From Rhodanobacter sp. OK091 (GTDB taxonomy: Bacteria; Pseudomonadota; Gammaproteobacteria; Xanthomonadales; Rhodanobacteraceae): 64,000 nt of DNA. The DNA lies in assembly GCF_900142825.1 (NCBI RefSeq), contig NZ_FRCH01000001.1, forward strand, positions 1,054,001 through 1,118,000. Reading direction: 5' to 3'. A program made the translations under genes and the position numbers. Within the stretch, counting starts at the first letter, position 1; the number at the start of each line of letters is the position of its first letter. The notes beneath the pieces are model-generated. The model was not told the DNA's origin, searched no databases, and worked only from the letters and a program-made list of their open reading frames with translations. Positions 33,221 through 43,096 of this stretch are shown piece after piece.

Positions 33221-35887
33221 TCACTGCTCGACATCGGGCGGCGGCGGCAACGGCAGGCTGATGCGGATGGTGGTGCCGATGCCGTCGCCGGGCAAGGCCT
33301 CCACGCTGCCGCCGTGCGCGCCGATCATGCCGCGGCAGATCGCCAGCCCCAGCCCGGTGCCCTGCGGTGCGCGGTCGCCGCGCGACACCGAGTAGAACAT
33401 GTCGAAGATGCGCACCCGCTCATCCTCCGGAATGCCGGGGCCGCGGTCCTTCACGTCGATCAGCAGGCGTTCGCCGCTGCTGTGCACGGTCACCCGCACT
33501 GCTTCGCCTGGCGGTGAGAACCGCGCGGCGTTCTCCAGGATATTGAACAGCGCCTGCTCGATCAGCGCGGGATGCACGTAGAGAAGCACGGTATCCGGCG
33601 GACTTATCGTCTCCACCCGCAGCTCTGGGAACAGCTTGCGCAGGCGGGTCACTGCGGCGGCGACGATCTCGGCGCTGTCGGTCCAGTCGCGGTTGAGTTT
33701 CAGCGTGCCATGGCCGAGCCGGGTCATGTCGAGCAGGTTCTGGATGTAGCGATCCAGCCGCTGACCCTCGCCGAGGATGGCCTGCAACAGATCGCGACGT
33801 TCTTGCGGTGGAAGTTTTTCTTCGTAGCTGATCAAGGTGCCGGCGGCGCCGATCATCGAGGCCAGCGGCGAGCGCAGGTCGTGTGACACCGACGACAGCA
33901 GCGCGTTGCGCAGGCGTTCGGTCTCGCCCTGCACCCGTGCCCCTTCGAGTTCGTCGGACAGTTGTGCGCGTTCCAGCGCCTGACCGATGTCCTGCGTCAT
34001 CGCCAGCGCGAGGCTGCGCCGGTCGGGATCGGGCTCACTCATCGCCGGATCGAAACGCAACGCCACCGCGCCCAGCGGACGGCTTTCGCTGCCCAGCGGC
34101 AGCACCCAGTAGGGCGCTGCGTTCAAGGTGTCGGTGAAACGGCCGGCCTGCTCGCCATGCCGGTCGCTCCAATCGGCCGCGGCCAGGTCCTGGGCTGACA
34201 ACGCGCGTTCCGGTGGCGCGCTGGCCACCACCCTCAGCACCTGCTCCGCATCGCGGGCGAGGATAGCCGCCTCGCAGCGCAGCGCGTGCGCCAGCGCCTT
34301 GCTTCCGGCATCGCGGATGCCGTCGGCGTCGGTACTGGCAGTCAGCTGCTGACCGAGCACAAGTAGTGCACGCGCCTGCACGTGCGCACCACGCAATGAT
34401 TCCACCTGGCTGGCCAGCCGCGTGGCCAGACGGCTGCAGACCAGTGCCGCCAGCAGGAACAATGTCACCGTCAGCACATCGTCGGGGCTGCTGATCTCCA
34501 GCGTGTAACGCGGCGGCGCAAAGAAAAAATTGTCGCCGAGAAAGCACAGAACAGCCGTATAGACGGCCACGGCCATGCGCGTGCGCACCGCCACCACCAA
34601 TACCGCGGTGAGAAAGATCAACGACAGGTTAGCCACTGACAGGTAGCGGTCGGCGATGAATGCCAGACCGAACGCGATCAAGGTGGCAAGCGTGGCGTAG
34701 ACGTATTCGCCACGCGAACCGCGCGTAGACAGCAGGCGCAACCGGCGGCGAGCTTTCGCCCGCTCGGTCGGTGTGGCGATGATGGTCAGCTCCATGTGTG
34801 CGCCACGGCGCAGCAGCAACTGGGTCAGCGAGCGACCCAGCATGCGCGCCACCACCCGTTCCCGGGTACGGCCAATGATGATCTGACCAACGCCTTCGCG
34901 GTCCGCGTGCGCCAATAGTTCGTCAGCGATTGCATGGCCGCGCAGGATGATCGTCTGGCCGCCGAGCCGGCGCGCGAGACGCATGGCCGCGTCCAGCTGT
35001 TCGCGCCGTGCAGGATCCATCCGGGCTCCGGTATCGACGTAGGCCACACTCCACGGCGCACCACGCCGCTCTGCAATGCGCCTTGCCACGCGCACCAGAT
35101 ACTCGCTCTGGCCATGCCCATCGATCGCCGCCAGCACCCGGCGGCGCACCGTCATCGCGCTGCCACGCGCCAGCATGTGCTCACGCAGATCGCTGTCTAC
35201 GTGGCCGGCGATGGTCTCCAGCGCAAGCTCGCGCAAGGCGGCCAGATTGGTCGGCGAGAAGAACGCGTCGAGCGCGGCGGCGGCCGTCTCCGGCACATAC
35301 ACCTTGCCCTGCTTGAGGCGGCCGATCAGCTCTCGCGGCGGCAGGTCGACCAGTACGATGTCGCGCGCGCGGTCGAGGAACGCATCCGGCACCGTCTCGC
35401 GCACGGTGATGCCGGTGATACGCCGCACCTGGTCGTTGAGGCTTTCCAGATGCTGCACGTTGAGCGCGGTATACACCTCGATGCCGGCATCGAGCAGCTC
35501 CGCGATGTCCTGCCAACGCCGCTCATGGCGACCGCCCGGCAGGTTGCGATGGGCCAGCTCGTCGACCAGCAGCACGGCCGGCTTGCGCGCCAGCGCGGCA
35601 TCGAGGTCGAACTCGGTGAAGTCGCGGTCGTGGTAACGCACGGGCCGGCGCGGCAGCACTTCCATGCCGTCCAGCAAGGCCGCGGTTTCGGCGCGGCCGT
35701 GCGTCTCGACTAGGCCGACCACCACGTCCACGCCTTGCCGCTTCAGCTCGCGCGCGGCGGACAGCATCGCGTAGGTCTTGCCGACACCGGGCGCGGCGCC
35801 GAGAAAGATCTTCAGTCGATGGTTGCGCTCACCGAGCCCGGTGCTCAGCAGGGCATCGGCACGCGCTTCGCGGGAAGGTTCGGTCAT
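33221..35887 (-). CDS. kdpD: KdpD sensor kinase
   Basis: An 888-residue inner-membrane kinase. The N-terminal KdpD domain (1-210) has Walker A GAAPGVGKTYAML and the VDELAHRN segment. A universal-stress-protein-like domain (about 245-370) is followed by the four-helix DUF4118 membrane region (about 390-490; YVYATLATLIAFGLAFIADR), a GAF-like domain, the H-box LLSSVSHDLRSPLASMIGAA and the ATPase motifs NILENAARFS, DRGPGIPEDE and GTGLGLAICRGM. It senses low potassium or ionic stress and phosphorylates KdpE. All KdpD domains are present; length is normal. Confidence 0.97.
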   Translation of the reverse strand: MTEPSREARADALLSTGLGERNHRLKIFLGAAPGVGKTYAMLSAARELKRQGVDVVVGLVETHGRAETAALLDGMEVLPRRPVRYHDRDFTEFDLDAALARKPAVLLVDELAHRNLPGGRHERRWQDIAELLDAGIEVYTALNVQHLESLNDQVRRITGITVRETVPDAFLDRARDIVLVDLPPRELIGRLKQGKVYVPETAAAALDAFFSPTNLAALRELALETIAGHVDSDLREHMLARGSAMTVRRRVLAAIDGHGQSEYLVRVARRIAERRGAPWSVAYVDTGARMDPARREQLDAAMRLARRLGGQTIILRGHAIADELLAHADREGVGQIIIGRTRERVVARMLGRSLTQLLLRRGAHMELTIIATPTERAKARRRLRLLSTRGSRGEYVYATLATLIAFGLAFIADRYLSVANLSLIFLTAVLVVAVRTRMAVAVYTAVLCFLGDNFFFAPPRYTLEISSPDDVLTVTLFLLAALVCSRLATRLASQVESLRGAHVQARALLVLGQQLTASTDADGIRDAGSKALAHALRCEAAILARDAEQVLRVVASAPPERALSAQDLAAADWSDRHGEQAGRFTDTLNAAPYWVLPLGSESRPLGAVALRFDPAMSEPDPDRRSLALAMTQDIGQALERAQLSDELEGARVQGETERLRNALLSSVSHDLRSPLASMIGAAGTLISYEEKLPPQERRDLLQAILGEGQRLDRYIQNLLDMTRLGHGTLKLNRDWTDSAEIVAAAVTRLRKLFPELRVETISPPDTVLLYVHPALIEQALFNILENAARFSPPGEAVRVTVHSSGERLLIDVKDRGPGIPEDERVRIFDMFYSVSRGDRAPQGTGLGLAICRGMIGAHGGSVEALPGDGIGTTIRISLPLPPPPDVEQ

Positions 35888-35926
35888 GTGCTGGCAGGTC
35901 CGGTGGATGGCGCTACGTTAGCGCGA

Positions 35927-36511
35927 TCAGCTGCCGTGCGTGCGCGGCATATCCAGCGCGAGGTTGAGTCGCAGCACGTTGACGCGCGGCTCTCCCAGTA
36001 TGCCGAGCTGGCGTCCGCTGGTGTATTCGTTCACCAGCGCCTGCACCTGCGCGCTGCTCAGCCCACGTGCCCTGGCGACGCGATCCAGCTGGTACTGCGC
36101 TGCCGCCTGGCTGATCTCCGGGTCGAGTCCGCTGCCCGAGGCGGTGACCAGATCCACCGGCACCGGCGCGGTGTTGCCCGGATCCGCAGCACGCAGCGCG
36201 GTGACGCGCTGCTTCACCGCATCGGCGAGGGCCGAATGGGTCGGACCTTGATTGGATCCGGATGACGCATTGGCGTTGTAAGGGTTCGGCGTGGTGGCCG
36301 ACGGACGGCCCCAGAAATATTTCGGGTCGGTGAACGACTGGCCGATAAGCGCGGAGCCGACCGGCTTGCCGTCCCTCTCGATCAGGCTGCCGTTGGCCTG
36401 GTGGGGGAAAACCAGCTGGGACAGCCCGGTGGCGGCCAGCGGGTACAGCACGCCGGTGATCACGGTCAACACCAGCAACAGCATGAAGGATTGGCGCAAC
36501 AGTTTGAACAT
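35927..36511 (-). CDS. kdpC: KdpC subunit of the potassium-transporting ATPase
   Basis: A 194-residue single-span membrane protein. The N-terminal helix is [20 protein letters not shown]; the periplasmic domain contains [19 protein letters not shown], the conserved [18 protein letters not shown] motif and [12 protein letters not shown] at the end. KdpC stabilises the KdpA-KdpB complex. Unusually it is separated from kdpB by two genes, a 71-residue unknown and a porin; its ATG is 13 bases past the porin stop. Confidence 0.96.
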   Translation of the reverse strand: MFKLLRQSFMLLLVLTVITGVLYPLAATGLSQLVFPHQANGSLIERDGKPVGSALIGQSFTDPKYFWGRPSATTPNPYNANASSGSNQGPTHSALADAVKQRVTALRAADPGNTAPVPVDLVTASGSGLDPEISQAAAQYQLDRVARARGLSSAQVQALVNEYTSGRQLGILGEPRVNVLRLNLALDMPRTHGS

Positions 36512-36524
36512 GGGATTGCTCCGG

Positions 36525-37337
36525 TCAGAACGTGCCTTGCAGCATCACGAAACCGCGGGTACCGCCGACATTGCGGGTGTCGTTGGCGTTGAGGAAGCTG
36601 GACGTACGGCGGTAGAAGTCTGCGTTGGTGGCCCGGGTGATACCGCCGCTCAACGACCAGTGGCCATTCCACTGGTACTTCAAGGTGGCGCCGAAGTCGC
36701 TGTAGCTCGGGTTGCGCGCACCGTCGGCCAGTGGCACCGCCAGCGTGGTGGTGTAATGCGTGTGGCCCGCATGCAGGGCTACGCTCCACACGTCGTTCAA
36801 CGGAATCGCGGCATCCAGCTGCAGATAGTCCGTACCCTTCGAATCGCCGGTATAGCCCTGCTCGGTATCGACGCCGAAGTAATCGGTGAGCGCACGGTTG
36901 TATTTCAGCGTGAACTGTTTCCAGGTCAGCGCGGCATTCGCCTCCAGCGTATTCAGCGAGCGCGCGGCCAGACCGGCCTGATCCAGATTGGCGCCCGGAT
37001 ACACATAGCCGTAGAGACCTGCGCGCCACGACCAATCGTTGTCGATGGACTGGCCGTAGCTCGCATACAGATCCAGCTCCATGGCGCCGCCGGGATAGCT
37101 CCGCTCACTGATGCTGGAACCCCAGAAACCGGCCGCGAAGCCGTTCGGGTTGGTGTAGTCGGCACCGCCCTGGATCGCCGGTCGGCCCCAGGTCTGGGTG
37201 AGGCCGCGGAACATGTAGTCGCTGGTCACCGCGACATTGCCGGTGACCGGACTGGCCGGCGCACCGTCAGCCTGTGCCGCCGTGATGCCGGCGAAGGAGA
37301 AAAGGGCTGCCGCAGCAACGAGGGAACGCAACTTCAT
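36525..37337 (-). CDS. TorF-family putative porin in the kdp operon
   Basis: A 270-residue outer-membrane protein. The signal peptide [20 protein letters not shown] is followed by [20 protein letters not shown], the start motif of the TorF/Gcw_chp porin family, then about 12 amphipathic strands ([65 protein letters not shown]) ending FVMLQGTF with the terminal Phe. GGAG lies 9 bases before the ATG at 37337. Placed between kdpB and kdpC on the same strand, it may supply ion passage across the outer membrane under potassium limitation; that role is inferred from position. Confidence 0.85.
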   Translation of the reverse strand: MKLRSLVAAAALFSFAGITAAQADGAPASPVTGNVAVTSDYMFRGLTQTWGRPAIQGGADYTNPNGFAAGFWGSSISERSYPGGAMELDLYASYGQSIDNDWSWRAGLYGYVYPGANLDQAGLAARSLNTLEANAALTWKQFTLKYNRALTDYFGVDTEQGYTGDSKGTDYLQLDAAIPLNDVWSVALHAGHTHYTTTLAVPLADGARNPSYSDFGATLKYQWNGHWSLSGGITRATNADFYRRTSSFLNANDTRNVGGTRGFVMLQGTF

Positions 37338-37399
37338 CGTGATAACTCCGGCGTCTAACCCGCGGTGGGCGGCGCTCATCGTGGTAAAGGAAAACGGCA

Positions 37400-37615
37400 T
37401 CAGATACCGGCGTAGCCGCCGAGGGTGTAGTCGTCGTCGCATGCGACGACGTCATCGACCACGGCACGCGGCAGTTGCACCACGTGCGCTGCGTGCGTTG
37501 CCTGCATCGGCAGCACGATCACCACGTCGCAGTCGGCATCGTTGGCACATAGACGCAGCTGCATCTCGGGATGGGTGTCGTCGGGGAGAGAGACGGATAC
37601 TTTGAGGGTCCGCAT
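37400..37615 (-). CDS. Small acidic protein of unknown function in the kdp operon
   Basis: A 71-residue protein starting MRTLKVSVSLPDDTHPEMQL and ending DDVVACDDDYTLGGYAGI. It is acidic, has three Cys (two in LCANDADCD) and no signal peptide or membrane helix. It lies 65 bases after kdpB and 62 before the porin gene on the same strand. No family is recognised. Coding is supported by its place in the operon, spacing and a clean stop, but the ribosome site (GGAAAG) is weak. Confidence 0.6.
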   Translation of the reverse strand: MRTLKVSVSLPDDTHPEMQLRLCANDADCDVVIVLPMQATHAAHVVQLPRAVVDDVVACDDDYTLGGYAGI

Positions 37616-37680
37616 GACTTGGCTTTCCGAAAGGGGGTTTCGCGCGGCCGACGCCCGCCGGCCACGCGATGGATCTACGC

Positions 37681-39753
37681 TCAGGCCAGGTGCAACACCA
37701 CCAGCAGCAAGTCGATGAGCTTGATGCCGAGGAACGGCACCAGCACGCCGCCGAGTCCGTACACCAGCAGGTTGCGGCGCAGCAGCGCGCCGGCGCCGAG
37801 CGCGCGGTACTTCACGCCCTTGAGCGCGAGCGGGATCAGAAAAATGATGATCAGCGCGTTGAAGATCACCGCCGAGAGAATCGCGCTCTGCGGTGTGGCC
37901 AGATGCATTACGTTGAGCGCGTTCAACGCCGGATAGGTGGTGGCGAACGCGGCCGGGATGATCGCGAAATACTTGGCGATGTCGTTCGCGATCGAGAACG
38001 TGGTCAGCGAGCCGCGGGTGATCAGCATCTGCTTGCCGATCTCGACCACTTCGATCAGCTTGGTCGGGTTGGAATCGAGGTCGACCATGTTGCCGGCCTC
38101 TTTCGCTGCCTGCGTGCCGGTGTTCATCGCCACCGCCACATCGGCCTGCGCCAGCGCCGGTGCGTCGTTGGTGCCGTCGCCGCACATCGCTACCAGGCGG
38201 TTCTCGGCCTGGATGTCGCGGATCAGCTTGAGCTTGGCTTCCGGCGTGGCCTCGGCCAGGAAATCATCGACGCCGGCCTCGGCCGCAATTGCCGCGGCGG
38301 TGAGCGGGTTGTCGCCGGTGATCATGATGGTCTTGATGCCCATCTTGCGCATCTCGGCGAAACGCTCCTTGATGCCGCCCTTGACGATGTCCTTCAGCTC
38401 GATCACGCCCAGCGCAGTCGTGCCTTCGGTAACGATCAGCGGGGTGGCGCCGCGACGTGCGATGTCCTCGGCCGACCGCTTGATCAACGGCGGCAGGTGG
38501 CTCCCGATGGATGTCAGGTAACGCTCCACTGCGTCCAACGCACCCTTGCGGATCTGTCGGCCGTCCACGTCCACGCCGCTCATGCGGGTTTGTGCAGTGA
38601 ATGGCACGAAGTGCGCGTGAAGCGCTTCGAGCTGGCGCTCACGCAGGCCGAACCTATCTTTCGCCAGCACCACCACGCTGCGGCCTTCAGGCGTTTCGTC
38701 GGCAAGCGAGGCAAGCTGCGCGGCCTCGGCCAGGACACTCTCCTCCACACCCGGCGCCGGATGGAAGGCCGTCGCCTGGCGGTTGCCCAAGGTGATCGTG
38801 CCGGTCTTGTCCAGCAGCAGCACGTCGACGTCGCCGGCCGCTTCCACTGCACGGCCGGAAGTGGCGATCACGTTGGCACGGATCATCCGGTCCATGCCGG
38901 CGATGCCGATCGCCGACAACAGCGCGCCGATGGTGGTGGGGATCAGGCATACCAGCAGCGCGATCAGCACGGTAAGCGTGATCGGGTTGCCGGCACCGGC
39001 CGCCTGCACGCTGTAGATCGAATACGGCAACAAGGTCGCGCAGGCCAGCAGGAAGATCAGGGTGAACTTGGCCAGCAGGATCGTCAACGCGATCTCATTC
39101 GGCGTCTTGCGGCGCTTGGAACCTTCCACCATCGCGATCATGCGGTCGAGAAAACTCTCGCCCGGATTGCTGGTGATGCGCACCACCAGCCAGTCGGACA
39201 GCAGCTGGGTGCCCCCGGTGACCGCACTGCGGTCGCCGCCGGATTCGCGGATCACCGGCGCGGACTCGCCGGTGATCGCGCTCTCGTTGACGCTGGCCGC
39301 GCCCACCACCACCTCACCGTCGCCGGGGATCTGCTCGCCGGCCTCGACCAGCACATGGTGGCCGGTACGCAGCTCGCTGGACGGCACGAAGGTGATCGCG
39401 GCATCGCGCTCGGGACTGGCCAGCTTCTTGGCGACCACATCCTTGCGCGAGCTGCGCAATGCATCGGCCTGCGCCTTGCCGCGCCCCTCGGCCAGCGCCT
39501 CGGCGAAGTTGGCGAACAGCAAGGTGAACCACAGCCACAGGCTGACCCAAAAGATGAAGCCGGTCGGCGCCTCGCCGTGACCGGCGAGTGCCTGCGCCCA
39601 CAGCGCCGTGGTAAGCACGCTGCAGACGAACACCACGAACATCACCGGATTGCGGAACTGCATCCGCGGGGAAAGCTTGCGGAACGAATCGGCGACGGCC
39701 TTGAGCACCAGCTCGCGATGGAAGCCGCTAGCCGCTTGAGTATGCGAAGTCAT
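37681..39753 (-). CDS. kdpB: KdpB, catalytic P-type ATPase subunit
   Basis: A 690-residue P-type ATPase. It shows the actuator motif with the [14 protein letters not shown] loop ([15 protein letters not shown]), the phosphorylation site [13 protein letters not shown], nucleotide-binding [10 protein letters not shown] and KGALDAV, hinge [20 protein letters not shown] and [15 protein letters not shown], plus about seven membrane helices. It hydrolyses ATP to power high-affinity potassium uptake through KdpA. It begins 3 bases after the kdpA stop. Length and motifs are normal. Confidence 0.98.
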   Translation of the reverse strand: MTSHTQAASGFHRELVLKAVADSFRKLSPRMQFRNPVMFVVFVCSVLTTALWAQALAGHGEAPTGFIFWVSLWLWFTLLFANFAEALAEGRGKAQADALRSSRKDVVAKKLASPERDAAITFVPSSELRTGHHVLVEAGEQIPGDGEVVVGAASVNESAITGESAPVIRESGGDRSAVTGGTQLLSDWLVVRITSNPGESFLDRMIAMVEGSKRRKTPNEIALTILLAKFTLIFLLACATLLPYSIYSVQAAGAGNPITLTVLIALLVCLIPTTIGALLSAIGIAGMDRMIRANVIATSGRAVEAAGDVDVLLLDKTGTITLGNRQATAFHPAPGVEESVLAEAAQLASLADETPEGRSVVVLAKDRFGLRERQLEALHAHFVPFTAQTRMSGVDVDGRQIRKGALDAVERYLTSIGSHLPPLIKRSAEDIARRGATPLIVTEGTTALGVIELKDIVKGGIKERFAEMRKMGIKTIMITGDNPLTAAAIAAEAGVDDFLAEATPEAKLKLIRDIQAENRLVAMCGDGTNDAPALAQADVAVAMNTGTQAAKEAGNMVDLDSNPTKLIEVVEIGKQMLITRGSLTTFSIANDIAKYFAIIPAAFATTYPALNALNVMHLATPQSAILSAVIFNALIIIFLIPLALKGVKYRALGAGALLRRNLLVYGLGGVLVPFLGIKLIDLLLVVLHLA

Positions 39754-39756
39754 GGA

Positions 39757-41577
39757 TCAATGTCCCAGCGAAATCGAATGAACCGACATGAGTTGCTCGG
39801 CGATCGGCCCCAGCGCCAGCGCGGGCAGGAAGGTCAGCGCACCCACAACGATCACCACGCAAGCCAGCAGCGTGACGAACAGCGGCGTATGCGTGGGCAG
39901 CGTGCCGGCGGACTCCGGCACATGGCGCTTGGCGGCCAGCGCGCCGGCCATGGCCAGCATCGCCACGATCAGCGGGAAACGCGCCAGGAACATGCAAATG
40001 CCCAGCAGCACGTTCCAGAACGGCGTGTTGGCGGATAGCCCGGCAAACGCGCTGCCGTTGTTGTTGGAAGCCGAGCTGACCGCGTACAGCATCTCGCTGA
40101 AGCCGTGCGCACCGGGGTTGGCGATGCCTGCAACACCCGCCGGCGCCATCACCGCAATGGCCGTGCCGATCACCACCAGCGCGCACGGCAGCAGCACCGC
40201 GAGGCTGGCCATCTTCATTTCGTAGGCTTCGATCTTCTTGCCCAGGTATTCCGGCGTGCGGCCCACCATCAGGCCGGCGATGAACACCGCCACCACGGCG
40301 AAGGCGAGCATGCCGTAGAGACCCGAACCGACACCACCGAAGATCACCTCGCCCAGTTGCATCAGCCACATCGGCACCAGCCCGCCGATCGGGGTGAACG
40401 AGTCGTGCATCGCGTTCACCGAGCCGTTCGAGGCGGCGGTGGTGGCGGTGGCCCAGATCGTGGAATTGACGATGCCGAAGCGGGTCTCCTTGCCTTCCAT
40501 GTTGCCGCCGGCCTGCAGCGCCGAGGCATGCTGGTCGACACCGAGATGGGCGAGCAGCGGATTGCCGGCCTGCTCGGCTGCCGTGCAGGCCAGCAGCAGC
40601 GGTATGAAGATCACCAGCATCACCGCCAGCAGCGACCAGCCCTGGCGACGGTCGCCGACCATCTGGCCGAAGGTGTAGCAGAGCGCGGCCGGGATCAGCA
40701 GGATCGCCAGCAGCTCGGCGAAGTTGCTCAGCGGCGTGGGATTCTCGAACGGGTGCGCCGAGTTCACATTGAAGAAGCCGCCACCGTTGGTGCCCAACTG
40801 CTTGATCGCGATCTGCGAGGCCGCAGGCCCCATCGGCAAGGTCTGCGTGCCGACCTGCACCGGTTTCATCAACGCGTTGCCGGCGGCATCCTTTTCCGGG
40901 TTGCCCGCCGCATCCAGCGCCGGCTCGCTGACCGTGGTGGCCTGCAACGCCGACACATCGAGATACGGCTTGAAGTTCTGCACCACACCCTGCGATACCA
41001 GCAACAGCGTCAGCAGCAGCGACAACGGCAATAGCAGGTAAAGCGTGCTGCGCGTCAGGTCGACCCAGAAGTTGCCGAGACCCGCCGCACTGCGGCGGCT
41101 GAAGCCGCGAATCACCGCGATCAGCACCGCGATGCCGGTGGCTGCGGAAACGAAGTTCTGCACCGCCAGACCCAGCATCTGGGTCAGGTAGCTCATCGTC
41201 GATTCGCCGCCGTAGCCCTGCCAATTGGTATTGGTGGCGAAGCTGATCGCCGTGTTCATCGACGAATCCGCCGACACCGCACCAAAGTGCTGCGGATTCA
41301 GCGGCAGCCACGGCTGCAGACGTTGCAGCGCGTATACCACCAGAACCCCGAGAATATTGAATAGCAGCACGGCCAGCGCATAGCGCTTCCAGCCCATGTC
41401 CTCGTCGGCTCGAATGCCGCAAAGGCGATAGATGAAACGCTCGCTGCCGGCGCCGATGCGGGTGACGCGGTTGGGCGTGTCGGAAAACAGCGCGGCGATG
41501 TAGCCGCCCAGCGGCTTCACCAGCAATACCAGCACGGCCAGATAGAGACCCATCTGGAGATAGTCGTTGGTAGTCAT
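39757..41577 (-). CDS. kdpA: KdpA, potassium-binding channel subunit
   Basis: A 606-residue membrane protein with about ten helices and four pore loops. Recognisable parts are YLAVLVLLVKPLGGYIA at the start, SFATNTNWQGYGGESTMSY (first selectivity loop), KQLGTNGGGFFNVNSAHPFE (second), the loop near STIWATATTAASNGSVNAMH, and SNNNGSAFAGLSAN (fourth). It is the potassium-binding part of the Kdp pump. The ATG at 41577 has GGAG 8 bases upstream and overlaps the kdpF stop. Confidence 0.98.
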   Translation of the reverse strand: MTTNDYLQMGLYLAVLVLLVKPLGGYIAALFSDTPNRVTRIGAGSERFIYRLCGIRADEDMGWKRYALAVLLFNILGVLVVYALQRLQPWLPLNPQHFGAVSADSSMNTAISFATNTNWQGYGGESTMSYLTQMLGLAVQNFVSAATGIAVLIAVIRGFSRRSAAGLGNFWVDLTRSTLYLLLPLSLLLTLLLVSQGVVQNFKPYLDVSALQATTVSEPALDAAGNPEKDAAGNALMKPVQVGTQTLPMGPAASQIAIKQLGTNGGGFFNVNSAHPFENPTPLSNFAELLAILLIPAALCYTFGQMVGDRRQGWSLLAVMLVIFIPLLLACTAAEQAGNPLLAHLGVDQHASALQAGGNMEGKETRFGIVNSTIWATATTAASNGSVNAMHDSFTPIGGLVPMWLMQLGEVIFGGVGSGLYGMLAFAVVAVFIAGLMVGRTPEYLGKKIEAYEMKMASLAVLLPCALVVIGTAIAVMAPAGVAGIANPGAHGFSEMLYAVSSASNNNGSAFAGLSANTPFWNVLLGICMFLARFPLIVAMLAMAGALAAKRHVPESAGTLPTHTPLFVTLLACVVIVVGALTFLPALALGPIAEQLMSVHSISLGH

Positions 41578-41666
41578 TCGAACCACTCCGGCTTGAGCAA
41601 GGCCACGCACAGATAGCCGGTCAGCGCCAGCGCGATCAGCGCGGCGAACACGTAAAGGACATTCAT
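41574..41666 (-). CDS. kdpF: KdpF, 30-residue membrane subunit
   Basis: A single-span peptide beginning MNVLYVFAALIALALTGYLC and ending LLKPEWF plus one Glu. The YxxxALLxPExF ending is the KdpF hallmark. KdpF stabilises the KdpFABC complex in the inner membrane. Its TGA overlaps the kdpA ATG (ATGA). It falls below common gene-length cut-offs. Confidence 0.93.
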   Translation of the reverse strand: MNVLYVFAALIALALTGYLCVALLKPEWFE

Positions 41667-41712
41667 GGGCGGAAACTCACGCGGGAATGGCAGGAAGGAA
41701 AAGGCGCGGCAA

Positions 41713-41805
41713 TCATTTGCGCGGGCCCAGCCGATCGCAGATCAGCGCAAAACCCAGCGTGGCCGCGCACAGCACCAGCAGGAACAGCAGATAGACGAAA
41801 TCCAT
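41713..41805 (-). CDS. 30-residue membrane peptide leading the kdp operon
   Basis: A short frame starting MDFVYLLFLLVLCAATLGFA and ending in CDRLGPRK. It has one hydrophobic helix followed by a positively charged end, so the C-terminus is predicted cytoplasmic. CGGAG lies about 10 bases upstream. It is 46 bases before kdpF, the first gene after the candidate kdp promoter. Comparable microproteins with a CDR(L) end precede kdpF in other Proteobacteria as far as I recall; its role is unknown. Confidence 0.65.
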   Translation of the reverse strand: MDFVYLLFLLVLCAATLGFALICDRLGPRK

Positions 41806-41850
41806 CGACGTCGACTCCGGAAGAGAACGACGCGCACTGTAGGAAGTGCC

Positions 41851-41900
41851 GTATAAGAACGGGGTATCGCGGCGGCGTCTACGCGTATAGAACGCGTAAA
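41851..41900 (-). promoter_or_regulatory. Candidate kdp promoter with KdpE-type direct repeats
   Basis: On the minus strand, TTTACGCGTTC and TATACGCGTAG (41900-41879) form two 11-base direct repeats matching at 8 positions, the head-to-tail layout of OmpR/KdpE-type binding sites. Directly downstream lie a poor -35 (GACGCC) and, after 17 bases, a -10-like TTATAC at 41856-41851. An activator-dependent promoter for the kdp operon is the natural reading. Confidence 0.5.
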
Positions 41901-41943
41901 GTTTTTTGGACGCCGGGTTAGCCTGTGGATCAGGCGGTCATGT

Positions 41944-42927
41944 TCAGACGGCGATGTGCAGCCCGTCACCGCCGTCCGTCGTGGACTCCGACGGCAGCCG
42001 CTCGATCGCATAGCCGGCCGAATCCCACGCATCGAGCCCACCCAGCAACGGGCGCACGCGCCGGTAGCCGATCGCCATCAGCATCTGGGCGGCCTTCGCA
42101 GCGGAAACTTCGTTCGGGCAGCTGCAGTAGATCACCAGCTCGTGATCCGACGGGATGCCGCTCAAGACCTGATCGACGCTGTCCAGATCGGCCAGCAAGG
42201 CGCCGGGGATGATACGCGTGTCGAGCAGGCGCGCGGCCTGCGAACGCACGTCGACCACAATGGGAGTCTGGCCCGCGGCAATGGACTCGTTCAACTCGTC
42301 CACCGTGATGCGCGCCATGCGCAAGGCGATCAACAGGCGGCGGCGCTGCCACCATTTGGCGGCGATATAGAGCCCAAGCAAAACCAGCAGCAACTCGAAC
42401 GCCAGCGTGCCGGCGCTTGCCAGCGCCGCCAGCACCACGTCGATCTGCGCGGCAAACGCGTAGCCCAGCCCCACCGCAAGGCCTGCCCACAACAGCGAGC
42501 CAAGCCCGTCCAGCAGCAGAAACGTAGGGACGCGCAGGCCCATCGCGCCCACCAGCGGCGGTGCCACCGTGGACAGACCCGGCACGAACTTGGCGACCAG
42601 CAGCACCCGTCCCCGCCAGCGCTGGAAGCGCAGCTCGGACTGCTTCACGCAGGAGTCGGGCGACAGCGAGATGCGGCAGAGCGTACGCATCACGCCGGCC
42701 CCGAAACGCCTCCCGGCCCAGTACCAGGCCAGGTCGCTGAGCAGGCATGCCAGTACCGCGGCCAGCACCACGGCAGACACCGGCAACTTGTCGTTGGCCG
42801 CCAGCGCGCCGGCCACAATCATGGTGGGCACCGCCGGTACGGGTACGCCGGCCTGCTCCACCAGCACGTTGAAGAACACCAGCAGCAAGCCGTATTGGGC
42901 GATCAACGCGATGATTTCATGGGCCAT
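41944..42927 (-). CDS. DedA-family membrane protein fused to a rhodanese domain
   Basis: A 327-residue fusion. Residues 1-195 are a DedA/SNARE-associated domain with about five helices and the conserved EQAGVPVPAVPTMIVAGALA, AWYWAGRRFG and FVPGLSTVAPPLVGAMG blocks; DedA proteins are undecaprenyl-phosphate/phospholipid flippases or proton-linked transporters. Residues 215-320 are a cytoplasmic rhodanese domain: VVDVRSQAARL, then YCSCPNEVSAAKAAQML with the catalytic Cys, then LLGGLDAWDSAGY. The ATG at 42927 begins the DedA part. It is divergent from ispB. Sulfur relay or redox control of the transporter is only a guess. Confidence 0.88.
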   Translation of the reverse strand: MAHEIIALIAQYGLLLVFFNVLVEQAGVPVPAVPTMIVAGALAANDKLPVSAVVLAAVLACLLSDLAWYWAGRRFGAGVMRTLCRISLSPDSCVKQSELRFQRWRGRVLLVAKFVPGLSTVAPPLVGAMGLRVPTFLLLDGLGSLLWAGLAVGLGYAFAAQIDVVLAALASAGTLAFELLLVLLGLYIAAKWWQRRRLLIALRMARITVDELNESIAAGQTPIVVDVRSQAARLLDTRIIPGALLADLDSVDQVLSGIPSDHELVIYCSCPNEVSAAKAAQMLMAIGYRRVRPLLGGLDAWDSAGYAIERLPSESTTDGGDGLHIAV

Positions 42928-43062
42928 CGGAGCGGTACTCGATGCGTGTTCGCTAACTGCAGGACACTGATGATTGGGCCGGCGAATGGCTATTGCAAAC
43001 CCCTGGCGAGACCGCCGCCGCGTTTGCGGCGACATACCGGGGCGCAATTTTTCGCACGGCCC

Positions 43063-43068
43063 TATAAT
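43063..43068 (+). promoter_or_regulatory. -10 box upstream of ispB
   Basis: A perfect TATAAT lies 28 bases before the ispB start codon, in the gap between two divergent genes. No good TTGACA-like -35 was found at the usual distance, so the promoter may depend on the A/T-rich segment ATTTTTC upstream. Confidence 0.4.
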
Positions 43069-43096
43069 CGCTACGATACGCCGCCTTGAAGCCCCC

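Noticed and set aside
37669..40038. Long plus-strand open frame opposite kdpB
   Set aside because: It is a His/Gln/Arg-rich shadow frame; kdpB on the other strand is complete.
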